DNA of 5,494 nt from Candidatus Dadabacteria bacterium UBA2774. GTDB lineage: Bacteria > Desulfobacterota_D > UBA1144 > Nemesobacterales > UBA2774. Location: the NCBI GenBank assembly GCA_002352485.1, contig DEIM01000223.1, positions 1-5,494 of the forward strand. Reading direction: 5' to 3'. The translations under genes and the position numbers were made by a program. Shown piece after piece: positions 1 through 5,494 of this stretch. Within the stretch, counting starts at the first letter, position 1, and each line of letters starts with the position of its first letter. Below the pieces are notes generated by a model. That model saw only the letters and a list, made by a program, of their open reading frames with translations, ran no database searches and was not told the DNA's origin.

Positions 1-9
1 TCTGAGAAT

Positions 10-699
10 ATGAAAAAATTTCTAAAGAGACTTTCAGTATTTGTTCTTAAGCTCATACTGATCATTTTTCTGGCCACTTTTGGCCTGGTGCTCATATATA
101 AATATATAAACCCTCCGGCGACTCCGCTTATGGTTATGCGTTATATAAGTGGAAACGGTATTCAAAAACAGTGGAAGGACTATGAGAGCATATCGGACAA
201 TATGAAGCTCGCGGTGGTTGCAGCGGAGGACCAGAAATTTGCTACGCACAGTGGGTTTGACCTCGAATCAATACAGGACGCCATAGAGGACAGGCTCGAC
301 GGTGATGTGCTTAGAGGGGCGAGCACTATAAGTCAGCAGACGGCGAAAAACGTTTTCCTGTGGCCGGGAAGATCGTGGACGAGAAAAGGGGCCGAGGCGT
401 ACTTTACATTCCTGATTGAGACTATCTGGGGCAAGAAAAGAATACTCGAAGTGTATTTAAATGTTATCGAGACGGGTGAGGGAGTTTACGGAGTGGAAAA
501 GGCGTCTCAAATCTATTTCGGAAAGCCGGCAAAAAACCTTAGCGCTGAGCAAGCGGCGATAATTGCGGCAGTGCTTCCGAACCCGGTGCTGATGTCGCCT
601 GCAAAACCTTCTGAATATATAATCAGGAGACGGGCATGGATTACGGGGCAGATGAAGAACTTGGGGGGAAAGCGGTATCTCCTGAAAATCGAGCAGTAA
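10..699 (+). CDS. mtgA: Monofunctional biosynthetic peptidoglycan transglycosylase (GT51), MtgA
   Basis: The product (229 residues) polymerises lipid II into glycan strands on the outer face of the inner membrane. Residues about 8-30 form one hydrophobic segment after a lysine/arginine-rich start (MKKFLKR), which fits an N-in signal anchor. The GT51 motifs follow in order: EDQKFATHSGFD (73-84, with E73 the expected first catalytic glutamate), GASTISQQ (103-110), RKGAE (125-129, with E129 the expected second acidic residue), KKRILEVYLN (142-151) and the GVYGVEKASQIYFGK region (158-172). No penicillin-binding transpeptidase domain follows, and the length is close to that of E. coli MtgA (about 240), so this is the monofunctional form rather than a truncated class A PBP. 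The ATG at 10 has only nine visible bases upstream, which remain open in frame, so a slightly earlier start cannot be excluded. The positively charged start plus membrane segment nevertheless looks like a natural N terminus. A downstream gene lies 91 bases away on the same strand. Confidence 0.95.
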   Translation: MKKFLKRLSVFVLKLILIIFLATFGLVLIYKYINPPATPLMVMRYISGNGIQKQWKDYESISDNMKLAVVAAEDQKFATHSGFDLESIQDAIEDRLDGDVLRGASTISQQTAKNVFLWPGRSWTRKGAEAYFTFLIETIWGKKRILEVYLNVIETGEGVYGVEKASQIYFGKPAKNLSAEQAAIIAAVLPNPVLMSPAKPSEYIIRRRAWITGQMKNLGGKRYLLKIEQ

Positions 700-725
700 T
701 AAACCCTTCGCGAACAAGGATTATA

Positions 726-754
726 TTGACTTTCCCAACCCTGGGATGTAAAAA
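726..754 (+). promoter_or_regulatory. Possible sigma70-like promoter for the SDR gene
   Basis: TTGACT (726-731) matches five of six -35 consensus bases. It is followed at a 17-base spacing by TAAAAA (749-754), which matches only four of six -10 bases. The spacer contains a perfect dyad, TCCCA-ACCC-TGGGA (733-746), which could be an operator or chance. Transcription from here would give a short leader before the ATG at 791. The weak -10 makes this tentative, and read-through from mtgA is the alternative. Confidence 0.3.
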
Positions 755-790
755 GTATAGATAACATAAAATTAGTATTCAGGGGAGAGT

Positions 791-1564
791 ATGGCTAAAG
801 AAACTGCACTTATAACTGGGGCATCATCGGGGATTGGCTTGGAATTCGCCAAGCTTTTCGCAGCGGACGGATCGGACCTTGTAATTGTGGCAAGGAGAGA
901 AGAGCGCCTTAAGGAAATTGCAGAGGAGCTATCATCCGCTCACGGCATTACCGTACATGTGCTGGCGAAAGACCTCTCAAAACCCAAAGCGCCCGAGGAA
1001 ATATTCTCACACCTTACGAAAGAGAAAATACAGATTGACGTGCTGGTGAATAACGCGGGTTTTGGTAAAAAGGAAGTATTCAGCGAGACGGATAAAGAAA
1101 TGCACCTAGACATGTTGCAGGTAAACGTAACGGCGTTGACACATCTAACCAAACTGTTCCTGACAGGTATGCTGGAGAGGGGTTACGGCGGTATATTAAA
1201 CGTAGGATCGCTTGCCGGGTTTCAGCCGGGGCCGAACCTTGCCGTATATTTCGCTTCGAAAGCCTACGTATTATCATTCACGGAGGCGCTTTCCGAGGAA
1301 ATAAAGAATCCCGATATTAAAATATCATGCTTTGCTCCCGGTCCGGTAAGGACAGAGTTCGGAGAGAAGTCAGAGCTTGCGGATTCGCTTTTGTTCAAAA
1401 TAAGCCTGATGGATTCGGCGCCCGCTGTAAAAGCCGGTTACGAGGGCTTTAGGAAAGGCCAGACTATCGTCATACCAGGGATTAAACAGCAGCTTGTACC
1501 GTTTTTCAACAGAATTACACCACGTTTTATGATTAGAAAGTTAGCCAAGAGACTTAACACTTAA
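791..1564 (+). CDS. Short-chain dehydrogenase/reductase (classical SDR, COG0300-like)
   Basis: The product (257 residues) is an NAD(P)(H)-dependent oxidoreductase with a single Rossmann domain, expected to be cytosolic. The nucleotide-binding motif TGASSGIG is at residues 9-16, and NNAG at 87-90. The catalytic serine is S140 (NVGS) and the YxxxK pair is Y153/K157, so the active site is complete. Arginines R35/R36 after the second beta strand (VARREERL) suggest a preference for NADPH. The PGPVRTEF stretch (183-190) is the usual segment after the active site. The C-terminal tail is basic (RFMIRKLAKRL) and may form an amphipathic helix near the membrane, as an inference only. The substrate cannot be read from the sequence; related proteins are annotated only as general short-chain dehydrogenases. 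The ATG at 791 is backed by a strong purine-rich Shine-Dalgarno sequence, AGGGGAG (781-787). The gene ends one base before the stop codon of the convergent helicase gene. Confidence 0.93.
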   Translation: MAKETALITGASSGIGLEFAKLFAADGSDLVIVARREERLKEIAEELSSAHGITVHVLAKDLSKPKAPEEIFSHLTKEKIQIDVLVNNAGFGKKEVFSETDKEMHLDMLQVNVTALTHLTKLFLTGMLERGYGGILNVGSLAGFQPGPNLAVYFASKAYVLSFTEALSEEIKNPDIKISCFAPGPVRTEFGEKSELADSLLFKISLMDSAPAVKAGYEGFRKGQTIVIPGIKQQLVPFFNRITPRFMIRKLAKRLNT

Positions 1565-1567
1565 GTC
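1551..1567. repeat. Perfect inverted repeat spanning two convergent stop codons
   Basis: GACTTAA (1551-1557) and TTAAGTC (1561-1567) are exact reverse complements separated by CAC. The right arm contains the TAA stop of the dehydrogenase (1562-1564) and two of the three bases of the helicase TGA stop (minus strand, 1568-1566). As RNA it would form a 7-bp hairpin in either transcript. Neither side carries a run of U, so it does not meet the criteria for an intrinsic terminator. It may still act as a 3'-end structure for both mRNAs. Confidence 0.5.
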
Positions 1568-4094
1568 AGCTTAAAAAGTCTTCCAGGTCTCTTAGAACAT
1601 CCGAAGTGCCGGATATGGTTTTTGAGCAATCCGGGAGTGATTCCAAGAAGTATCTTCCGTAGAACTTGGAAATAATCCGGGTGTCCAGAACAAGCACAGC
1701 TCCTTTGTCAGTCTTGGTCCTTATTAGCCTGCCGAAACCCTGCTTGAATTTAAGAACCGCAACAGGGAGGCTGTAATCTGTAAATGAATTGAGACCCTGG
1801 CTCTCCATGTGCTCGACCCTGGCTTCTATGATGGGCTCGGTAGGGACCCTGAAAGGTAGCCTCGTGATAATCACCAGGCTGAGCGCGCTCCCCGGGACAT
1901 CCACACCTTCCCAGAAACTGTCCGTCGCAAAGAGCACCGAGCTGTCTACTTTCCTGAATTTATCCAGAAGCCTTGCCCTCGGGAGCACCCCTTGCTTGAG
2001 GCACATCATTCCCTCGCTCTCCAACCCCCGGTGAATATTGTTGTATACGGTATCGAGTAGTGAATAGGATGTGAACAGTATGAGCGCGCTTCCGTTCGAG
2101 AGTTTTAACGCATCGGTTATAAGTGGGGATATGACGTCCGCATATGAGCTGGAGGCGGGCTCGGGCAGATCATCGGGAATGGCCAGAAGAAGCTGCTCCT
2201 TGTAATTAAATGAGGAAGGTAAAATGAGCTCTTCCACTCTGGGCTCATCCATAAGCCCAAGGCCGGTCTTCATGAAATTAAAGCTCTTTCTTACAGCCAT
2301 TGTGGCTGAGGTCATGACCACAGTCGCCGATTTTGTATATAGCCTTTCCTTGATTATAGGAGAGATATCAAGCGGCGAGAGCCCTAGTCCCGAGAGTATG
2401 CCCCCCCTACCCGTTCTACCCTCGACCCACCTGACGTAGCCGTCGTCCTCGAGACTGATGAAGCTTGAGATAACATCGGAGGTATAATCGAGCTTATTGC
2501 CAACACCCCTGAACTCGACTATCAGCTTTGCGATATCGTTATCGGTTTCATAGTCAAGCAGAATATCTGTGAATGCTTTTATCTCCTCCTGAAGCTCTTT
2601 AAGCCTGATCCTGAGGATGGAGAATTTCTTATCTATACTAGCCCAGGCTTCCCTGCCGAACTCAACATCAGTGAGCCTGAGATTGACCTCGTCTTTGGCA
2701 TTTTCCTTCTCACGCGCAATGCTGAGCGAAAACTCGTAAAGCGCGTCAAAAGCGTCTCTTACGTAATCCTCTGCCGTATCTACCTTGGGCGATAAATTCT
2801 GCTCTACGCGCCTTAGTACGTCGTTCACAATTCCATCTTTAAGCTGCGTCACGAGCTTTGCGGCGAGTGAAACGGTATAGAAAATTAGCCCCTTGTGTTC
2901 TCCCTTGCGGCCTTTTCTTTTAAGTCTCCTGAGTACGCGAATGATCCCGAACTTGGTCGCTCTCATGCCGAAATGAGACGTTGCCGCGTCTGTAATATGA
3001 TGGGCCTCGTCAAAAATGACTCTGTTAAACGGGGGAAGAATGCCGGCGTCGCTCTTTTCGGACGCCCCCTTGATCGAGAGGTCTGAAAATAATAAATGGT
3101 GGTTTACGACGAGTACCTGGGCTGAGGCAAGCTCACGCCTCGATTTAAAAAAGAAGCATCGGGAGTAATACGGGCAGCGAGCCCTGAGACAGCTGTCGCT
3201 TTCCGCAGAAACCTTGTCCCAGACACTCTCTGGAGGAGTGAAGCTAAGATCAGACAGCGAGCCGTCTTCAGTTACCTTAGCCCATTCCAAAATGCTCCCT
3301 ATCGGATCTACTTCGTCGTCCTCCGCCATTTCAAACAGACCGTCCGTTACCGTCTCGGCCCTGAGGAGACACAGATAATTTGCCATTCCCTTTACGAGTG
3401 AGTAATTAAAATCTTCTTTGAATGCCCTGTGCAATAGAGGTAAATCTTTATCGATGAGCTGTTCCTGAAGGTTAATAGTATTGGTCGAGATAACTACACG
3501 CTCTTCGTTCTTGAGCGCCCAGCTGACGGCTGGAATAAGATATGAAAGCGTCTTCCCTGTTCCCGTGCCCGCCTCTACAAGCGTTATCAGGCTGTCGTTA
3601 AAGGCGGAAGTCACAGACCCGAGCATCTCTATTTGCTCGTTCCGCTCTTCAAATTTCTCAGCCATTACCTGCTCTATTTCACCGCCCGGAAGTAAGAACG
3701 ACTTTATCTCATCCAGGTCTAAAGGCTCAATCTCTTTTGGGGTATAGGGCTCTACCACCACGTATACGCGGGTGGCTTTATTGTTAACAATATAAAACCC
3801 TATACCCTCGTTTCCAAATAGGGACGCGATTTGCAAATCCTGCGCTGAGGGAGTGAGACGGCCTGAGGGGTGGTTATGAATAACCACATCGCCAGTCGTA
3901 GCAGAGTCGAATATGGCGGGAACAGCATTTTCATTGCCTCGGGCTACGACGCTTACAACTTGTACAACGTAGTTTTCGTCTAATGAGCCTACGAAGAAAA
4001 CTTCGTTGCCCGAAGCGTTTTTTATCTCGGAGGCGAGAGCACTCTTGGCGTTTTCGGAAAGGATCGTTTTTTCCACGGGAGATAAAGCTAACAC
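1566..4094 (-). CDS. DinG/XPD-family Fe-S DNA helicase with N-terminal RadC-like JAB/JAMM domain
   Basis: This 842-residue superfamily 2 ATP-dependent helicase probably unwinds DNA 5' to 3' in repair or in clearing R-loops and G-quadruplexes, judging by the DinG/YoaA/XPD family. Residues about 5-115 form a RadC-like JAB domain with the full JAMM signature: H73-N-H75, seven residues, S83, two residues, D86, plus upstream E31. A linker (118-150) leads to the helicase: a Q-motif-like RNEQIEM (151-157), Walker A EAGTGTGKT (174-182), four cysteines C242, C302, C307 and C313 expected to hold a 4Fe-4S cluster, DEAH box (362-365), an Arch-like region (about 370-550), TSAT (595-598), motif V FWEGVDVPG (727-735) and motif VI QGFGRLIR (785-792). 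All core motifs look intact. The start is GTG at 4094-4092, with a stop seven codons upstream in frame and only a poor, too-close Shine-Dalgarno sequence (GGCGG). A second GTG at codon 7 is possible. DnaQ-type exonuclease fusions are known for Gram-positive DinG; here the N-terminal partner is different. Confidence 0.93.
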   Translation of the reverse strand: MLALSPVEKTILSENAKSALASEIKNASGNEVFFVGSLDENYVVQVVSVVARGNENAVPAIFDSATTGDVVIHNHPSGRLTPSAQDLQIASLFGNEGIGFYIVNNKATRVYVVVEPYTPKEIEPLDLDEIKSFLLPGGEIEQVMAEKFEERNEQIEMLGSVTSAFNDSLITLVEAGTGTGKTLSYLIPAVSWALKNEERVVISTNTINLQEQLIDKDLPLLHRAFKEDFNYSLVKGMANYLCLLRAETVTDGLFEMAEDDEVDPIGSILEWAKVTEDGSLSDLSFTPPESVWDKVSAESDSCLRARCPYYSRCFFFKSRRELASAQVLVVNHHLLFSDLSIKGASEKSDAGILPPFNRVIFDEAHHITDAATSHFGMRATKFGIIRVLRRLKRKGRKGEHKGLIFYTVSLAAKLVTQLKDGIVNDVLRRVEQNLSPKVDTAEDYVRDAFDALYEFSLSIAREKENAKDEVNLRLTDVEFGREAWASIDKKFSILRIRLKELQEEIKAFTDILLDYETDNDIAKLIVEFRGVGNKLDYTSDVISSFISLEDDGYVRWVEGRTGRGGILSGLGLSPLDISPIIKERLYTKSATVVMTSATMAVRKSFNFMKTGLGLMDEPRVEELILPSSFNYKEQLLLAIPDDLPEPASSSYADVISPLITDALKLSNGSALILFTSYSLLDTVYNNIHRGLESEGMMCLKQGVLPRARLLDKFRKVDSSVLFATDSFWEGVDVPGSALSLVIITRLPFRVPTEPIIEARVEHMESQGLNSFTDYSLPVAVLKFKQGFGRLIRTKTDKGAVLVLDTRIISKFYGRYFLESLPDCSKTISGTSDVLRDLEDFLS

Positions 4095-4106
4095 AGCCGC
4101 CAGATA

Positions 4107-4138
4107 TTGCTAAGATTTCACTGTGATTGTATTATAAT
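4107..4138 (+). promoter_or_regulatory. Probable promoter of the tRNA-Ser gene
   Basis: TATAAT at 4133-4138 is a perfect -10 hexamer, 34 bases ahead of the mature tRNA 5' end. The following bases, GTCCCC (4139-4144), form a GC-rich discriminator of the kind found at stable-RNA promoters under stringent control, although that role is inferred. No good -35 exists: CTAAGA (4110-4115) is at the ideal 17-base spacing but matches three of six bases, and TTGCTA (4107-4112) matches better but is 20 bases away. Confidence 0.5.
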
Positions 4139-4158
4139 GTCCCCTTTGGTACTGTATC
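4131..4158 (-). promoter_or_regulatory. Possible promoter for the helicase gene (shared -10 region)
   Basis: On the minus strand TATAAT reads from 4136 to 4131, a perfect -10 hexamer. GATACA (4158-4153) lies 16 bases upstream of it and keeps three of six -35 bases. A start near 4124 would leave a leader of about 30 bases before the GTG at 4094. The -10 is convincing; the -35 is weak. Confidence 0.4.
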
Positions 4159-4172
4159 AGAGAGTTGAAACG

Positions 4173-4262
4173 GGAGGGATGGCCGAGCGGACGAAGGCGC
4201 TGGTCTCGAAAACCAGTAGAGTCGCAAGATTCTCGTGGGTTCGAATCCCACTCCCTCCGCCA
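4173..4262 (+). tRNA. tRNA-Ser (anticodon CGA)
   Basis: This 90-base class II tRNA folds completely. The acceptor stem is GGAGGGA (4173-4179) paired with TCCCTCC (4252-4258), followed by discriminator G4259 and an encoded CCA (4260-4262). The anticodon stem CTGGT/ACCAG (4200-4204 and 4212-4216) closes the loop CTCGAAA, so the anticodon is CGA (4207-4209), reading the serine codon UCG. The long variable arm has a 5-bp stem, GAGTC/GATTC with one G-T pair (4219-4223 and 4228-4232), around a GCAA loop. The T arm is GTGGG-TTCGAAT-CCCAC (4235-4251). The long variable arm and G discriminator fit serine identity. The gene stands alone and is divergent from the helicase. The methyltransferase gene transcribed toward it ends 13 bases past the CCA. 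Confidence 0.97.
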
Positions 4263-4266
4263 TTCT

Positions 4267-4287
4267 GCAGTGAACTCAGTTTACCGC
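4267..4287. repeat. Imperfect hairpin between tRNA-Ser and methyltransferase 3' ends
   Basis: GCAGTGAAC (4267-4275) can pair with GTTTACCGC (4279-4287) around the loop TCA, with one A-C mismatch and one G-T pair on the plus-strand transcript. The loop is exactly the complement of the methyltransferase TGA stop codon (4278-4276). The hairpin begins four bases after the tRNA CCA. No U-run follows on either strand, so it is not a standard intrinsic terminator. It could mark the tRNA precursor 3' end or stabilise the methyltransferase mRNA end. Confidence 0.35.
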
Positions 4288-5037
4288 ACGACAAACAAAA
4301 AACTCATATCCATACCAGTCAGGGAAACGCCTGCGCATCTCGATTTCCTTGACTGTCATATCGACCACGCTCAAGGCTTCGTCGTCACCTGCGTATTTTT
4401 CATACAGCGCCGGGAGCTTTGCCTCAAGAGGTGTATAATAATTGTCCCACCAGTCGGCATCGGGCAAAGTAAAATGCCCCAGGGGCTCGTAACCAGATTC
4501 CCGTATAGTGTCTATGTTGGAATTCACATCCTTCATAGCCGGATACTCACCTTGAAAGAACTCGTAGACTTCGGCAGGAGGGTCGGGACCGAGCCATACT
4601 AGCTCGGATAGAGCAATAAAACCCCCGGGACTAAGGAGCGGTTTCCATGTCTCGAGCGCATTCTTAAATCCCATTATATAGGCAGCGCCCTCTGCCCAGA
4701 TAAGATCGAAGCTGCCTGCCTCGAAAGGAAGCGCGCTCATATCTCCGGTACGGATATCGATGCGCTCAAGAACTCCCTCTCTTACAGCACTTTCCTTTAA
4801 TTCATTCAGATACTCCTGGAAAAGGTCTAAGGCGGCAATATTCCCGTTGAGAGCTTTTGCAAGCGCAATAGTCTGCATTCCCGGACCACATCCGATGTCT
4901 AAAACTGATGGCTTATCGGTCAATCCAGCGCACAGAGAGAGCGCCTTTATGGTGCTTTCGTCTGAGCCCGGCCCCTGACGGGGCAGACCCCGCTGTACAT
5001 CGAGGAAAATCTCAAATAGTCTGGGATTATCGGACAT
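4276..5037 (-). CDS. Class I SAM-dependent methyltransferase
   Basis: The product (253 residues) is a soluble methyltransferase using S-adenosylmethionine. Motif I is VLDIGCGPG (45-53), D71 in AALDLF closes the second beta strand and should bind the ribose hydroxyls, GDMSALPF (98-105) contacts the adenine in relatives, and FDLIWAEGAAYIMGF (110-124) covers motif II and the start of the substrate side. LSPGGFIALSE (135-145) is motif III. The WAEGAAY-xxGF signature and the SELVWL plus WWDNYYTPLE (196-205) stretch recall a group of uncharacterised small-molecule methyltransferases with structural-genomics members from Bacteroides. Their substrate is unknown to me, so none is assigned here. The N-terminal 40 residues form a helical lid-like region. 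The ATG at 5037 has a good Shine-Dalgarno sequence, AGAGGT, on the minus strand (5049-5044) with seven bases of spacing. The upstream desaturase gene is on the same strand but 196 bases away, so cotranscription is uncertain. Confidence 0.9.
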   Translation of the reverse strand: MSDNPRLFEIFLDVQRGLPRQGPGSDESTIKALSLCAGLTDKPSVLDIGCGPGMQTIALAKALNGNIAALDLFQEYLNELKESAVREGVLERIDIRTGDMSALPFEAGSFDLIWAEGAAYIMGFKNALETWKPLLSPGGFIALSELVWLGPDPPAEVYEFFQGEYPAMKDVNSNIDTIRESGYEPLGHFTLPDADWWDNYYTPLEAKLPALYEKYAGDDEALSVVDMTVKEIEMRRRFPDWYGYEFFVCRAVN

Positions 5038-5233
5038 TTTAATACCTCTTTAAGCTATTCCTAAGAGAAAAGAATTAAATCTGTGAATGACCAATCAATA
5101 TCTAAAGGCCCCTTTAATACTACATAACGCGCCCAGTGTGCATTTTCTAAAATTTTACGGATTTAACGATTAAAGTCATTACTTCAGATGATTACCTGAA
5201 ATTAAAACTTCCGAACTTACTTCCCCGATTCCA
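5038..5233. other. AT-rich intergenic region between desaturase and methyltransferase genes
   Basis: I see no gene in these 196 bases. They hold three small dyads: AAAGGCCCCTTT (5104-5115), TTTAA-CGA-TTAAA (5162-5174) and TTCAG-N8-CTGAA (5183-5200). The last lies 33 bases beyond the desaturase stop in the minus direction and might be a 3'-end structure, but no U-run follows it. No convincing -35/-10 pair for the methyltransferase stands out. Confidence 0.4.
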
Positions 5234-5494
5234 CTAAGGTGCGTGGGCCAGCTCGCGAAGCCAGTTATAGTGTGAGCGTATACCGTCCAGGAATCCTCCG
5301 TGGGCAGAATATGGAACGCCGTATTCTTTACAGGTTTTCTCAACTATAAATGACATTTGAGGATAGTTTAAGTGACAAATCTGAGGGTTCAGGTGATGCT
5401 CTACCTGGTAGTTAAGCCCGCCTAGGTACCATGTGAGAAACCTGTTGCCCCTGGCAAAGTCCACTGTCGTGTGTATCTGATGAACGGTCCAAGT
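5234..5494 (-). CDS. Fatty acid desaturase, C-terminal part (5' end outside window)
   Basis: The reading frame is open to the window edge, so only the last 86 residues are visible. A GTG at 5464 is internal, because the ten codons before it continue the family sequence (WTVHQIHTTVDF). The membrane-bound diiron desaturase signature is clear: GGLNYQVEHHL contains the third histidine box in its Q-x-x-H-H form (Q30, H33, H34 of the fragment), typical of front-end and linoleoyl-CoA-desaturase-like enzymes (COG3239). It is followed by the characteristic ICHLNYPQMSFIVEKTCKEYGVPY stretch in two parts (39-50 and 51-62). Such enzymes use O2 and electrons from ferredoxin or cytochrome b5 to introduce a double bond into acyl chains at the membrane. 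The first two histidine boxes, any cytochrome b5 domain and the regiospecificity lie outside the window. The box is followed by NP where FP is usual. It ends with TAG at 5236-5234. Confidence 0.9.
   Translation of the reverse strand, partial: TWTVHQIHTTVDFARGNRFLTWYLGGLNYQVEHHLNPQICHLNYPQMSFIVEKTCKEYGVPYSAHGGFLDGIRSHYNWLRELAHAP

Noticed and set aside
707..721. CCTT-N7-AAGG dyad after mtgA as a terminator
   Set aside because: Four base pairs with a seven-base loop and no U-run are too weak to call.
34..1277. Minus-strand open frames opposite mtgA and the dehydrogenase
   Set aside because: They are low-complexity antisense translations of two well-supported genes.
1789..3747. Several plus-strand open frames of 63-88 codons inside the helicase gene
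   Set aside because: All are antisense to a gene with complete family motifs, show no recognisable domain and lack supporting ribosome binding sites.
4235..4262. tRNA-Ser 3' end as an integration site of a mobile element
   Set aside because: The tRNA end is not repeated elsewhere in the window and no integrase or mobile gene is next to it.
4107..4602. Two plus-strand open frames running through the tRNA-Ser (products starting MLRFHCD and MKREGWP)
   Set aside because: Their N-terminal parts translate the tRNA itself (GWPSGRRR and MAERTKA patterns are familiar false proteins over tRNA-Ser), and the rest is antisense to the methyltransferase gene.
5234..5464. A short complete 76-residue gene starting at GTG 5464
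   Set aside because: The frame stays open upstream to the window edge with desaturase-like residues, so it is the 3' part of a larger gene.

Overview
The window looks like an ordinary chromosomal stretch of a Gram-negative bacterium. A monofunctional peptidoglycan glycosyltransferase (mtgA), an enzyme type best known from Proteobacteria, and an oxygen-dependent fatty acid desaturase suggest an envelope-bearing organism with access to oxygen. I cannot place it more narrowly. An uncultured deltaproteobacterial-type lineage is a guess, not something the sequence proves. No transposase, integrase, phage gene or CRISPR array is visible.

Layout: positions 10-699 (+) encode MtgA, a membrane-anchored enzyme that polymerises lipid II into glycan strands. 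After a 91-base gap with a good ribosome binding site, positions 791-1564 (+) encode a classical short-chain dehydrogenase/reductase. It meets a large minus-strand gene tail to tail with a single base between the stop codons. That gene (4094-1566, GTG start, 842 residues) is the most notable: a DinG/XPD-type iron-sulfur DNA helicase with an N-terminal RadC-like JAB/JAMM domain whose metal-binding motif is fully intact.

Divergent from the helicase, behind a self-complementary -10 sequence (ATTATAAT) that could serve both directions, lies a tRNA-Ser with anticodon CGA (4173-4262). Thirteen bases beyond its encoded CCA end is the stop codon of a convergent minus-strand gene (5037-4276) for a class I SAM-dependent methyltransferase. 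A 196-base AT-rich gap then separates this from the 3' end of a fatty acid desaturase gene (5494-5234, minus), which is cut by the window edge.

The genes do not form one pathway: cell wall, redox, DNA repair, translation, methyl transfer and lipid desaturation are all represented, mostly as single transcription units. The candidate novelty is the JAMM-helicase fusion. Secondary observations are the shared palindromic promoter and two compact hairpins that contain stop codons at the two convergent junctions.
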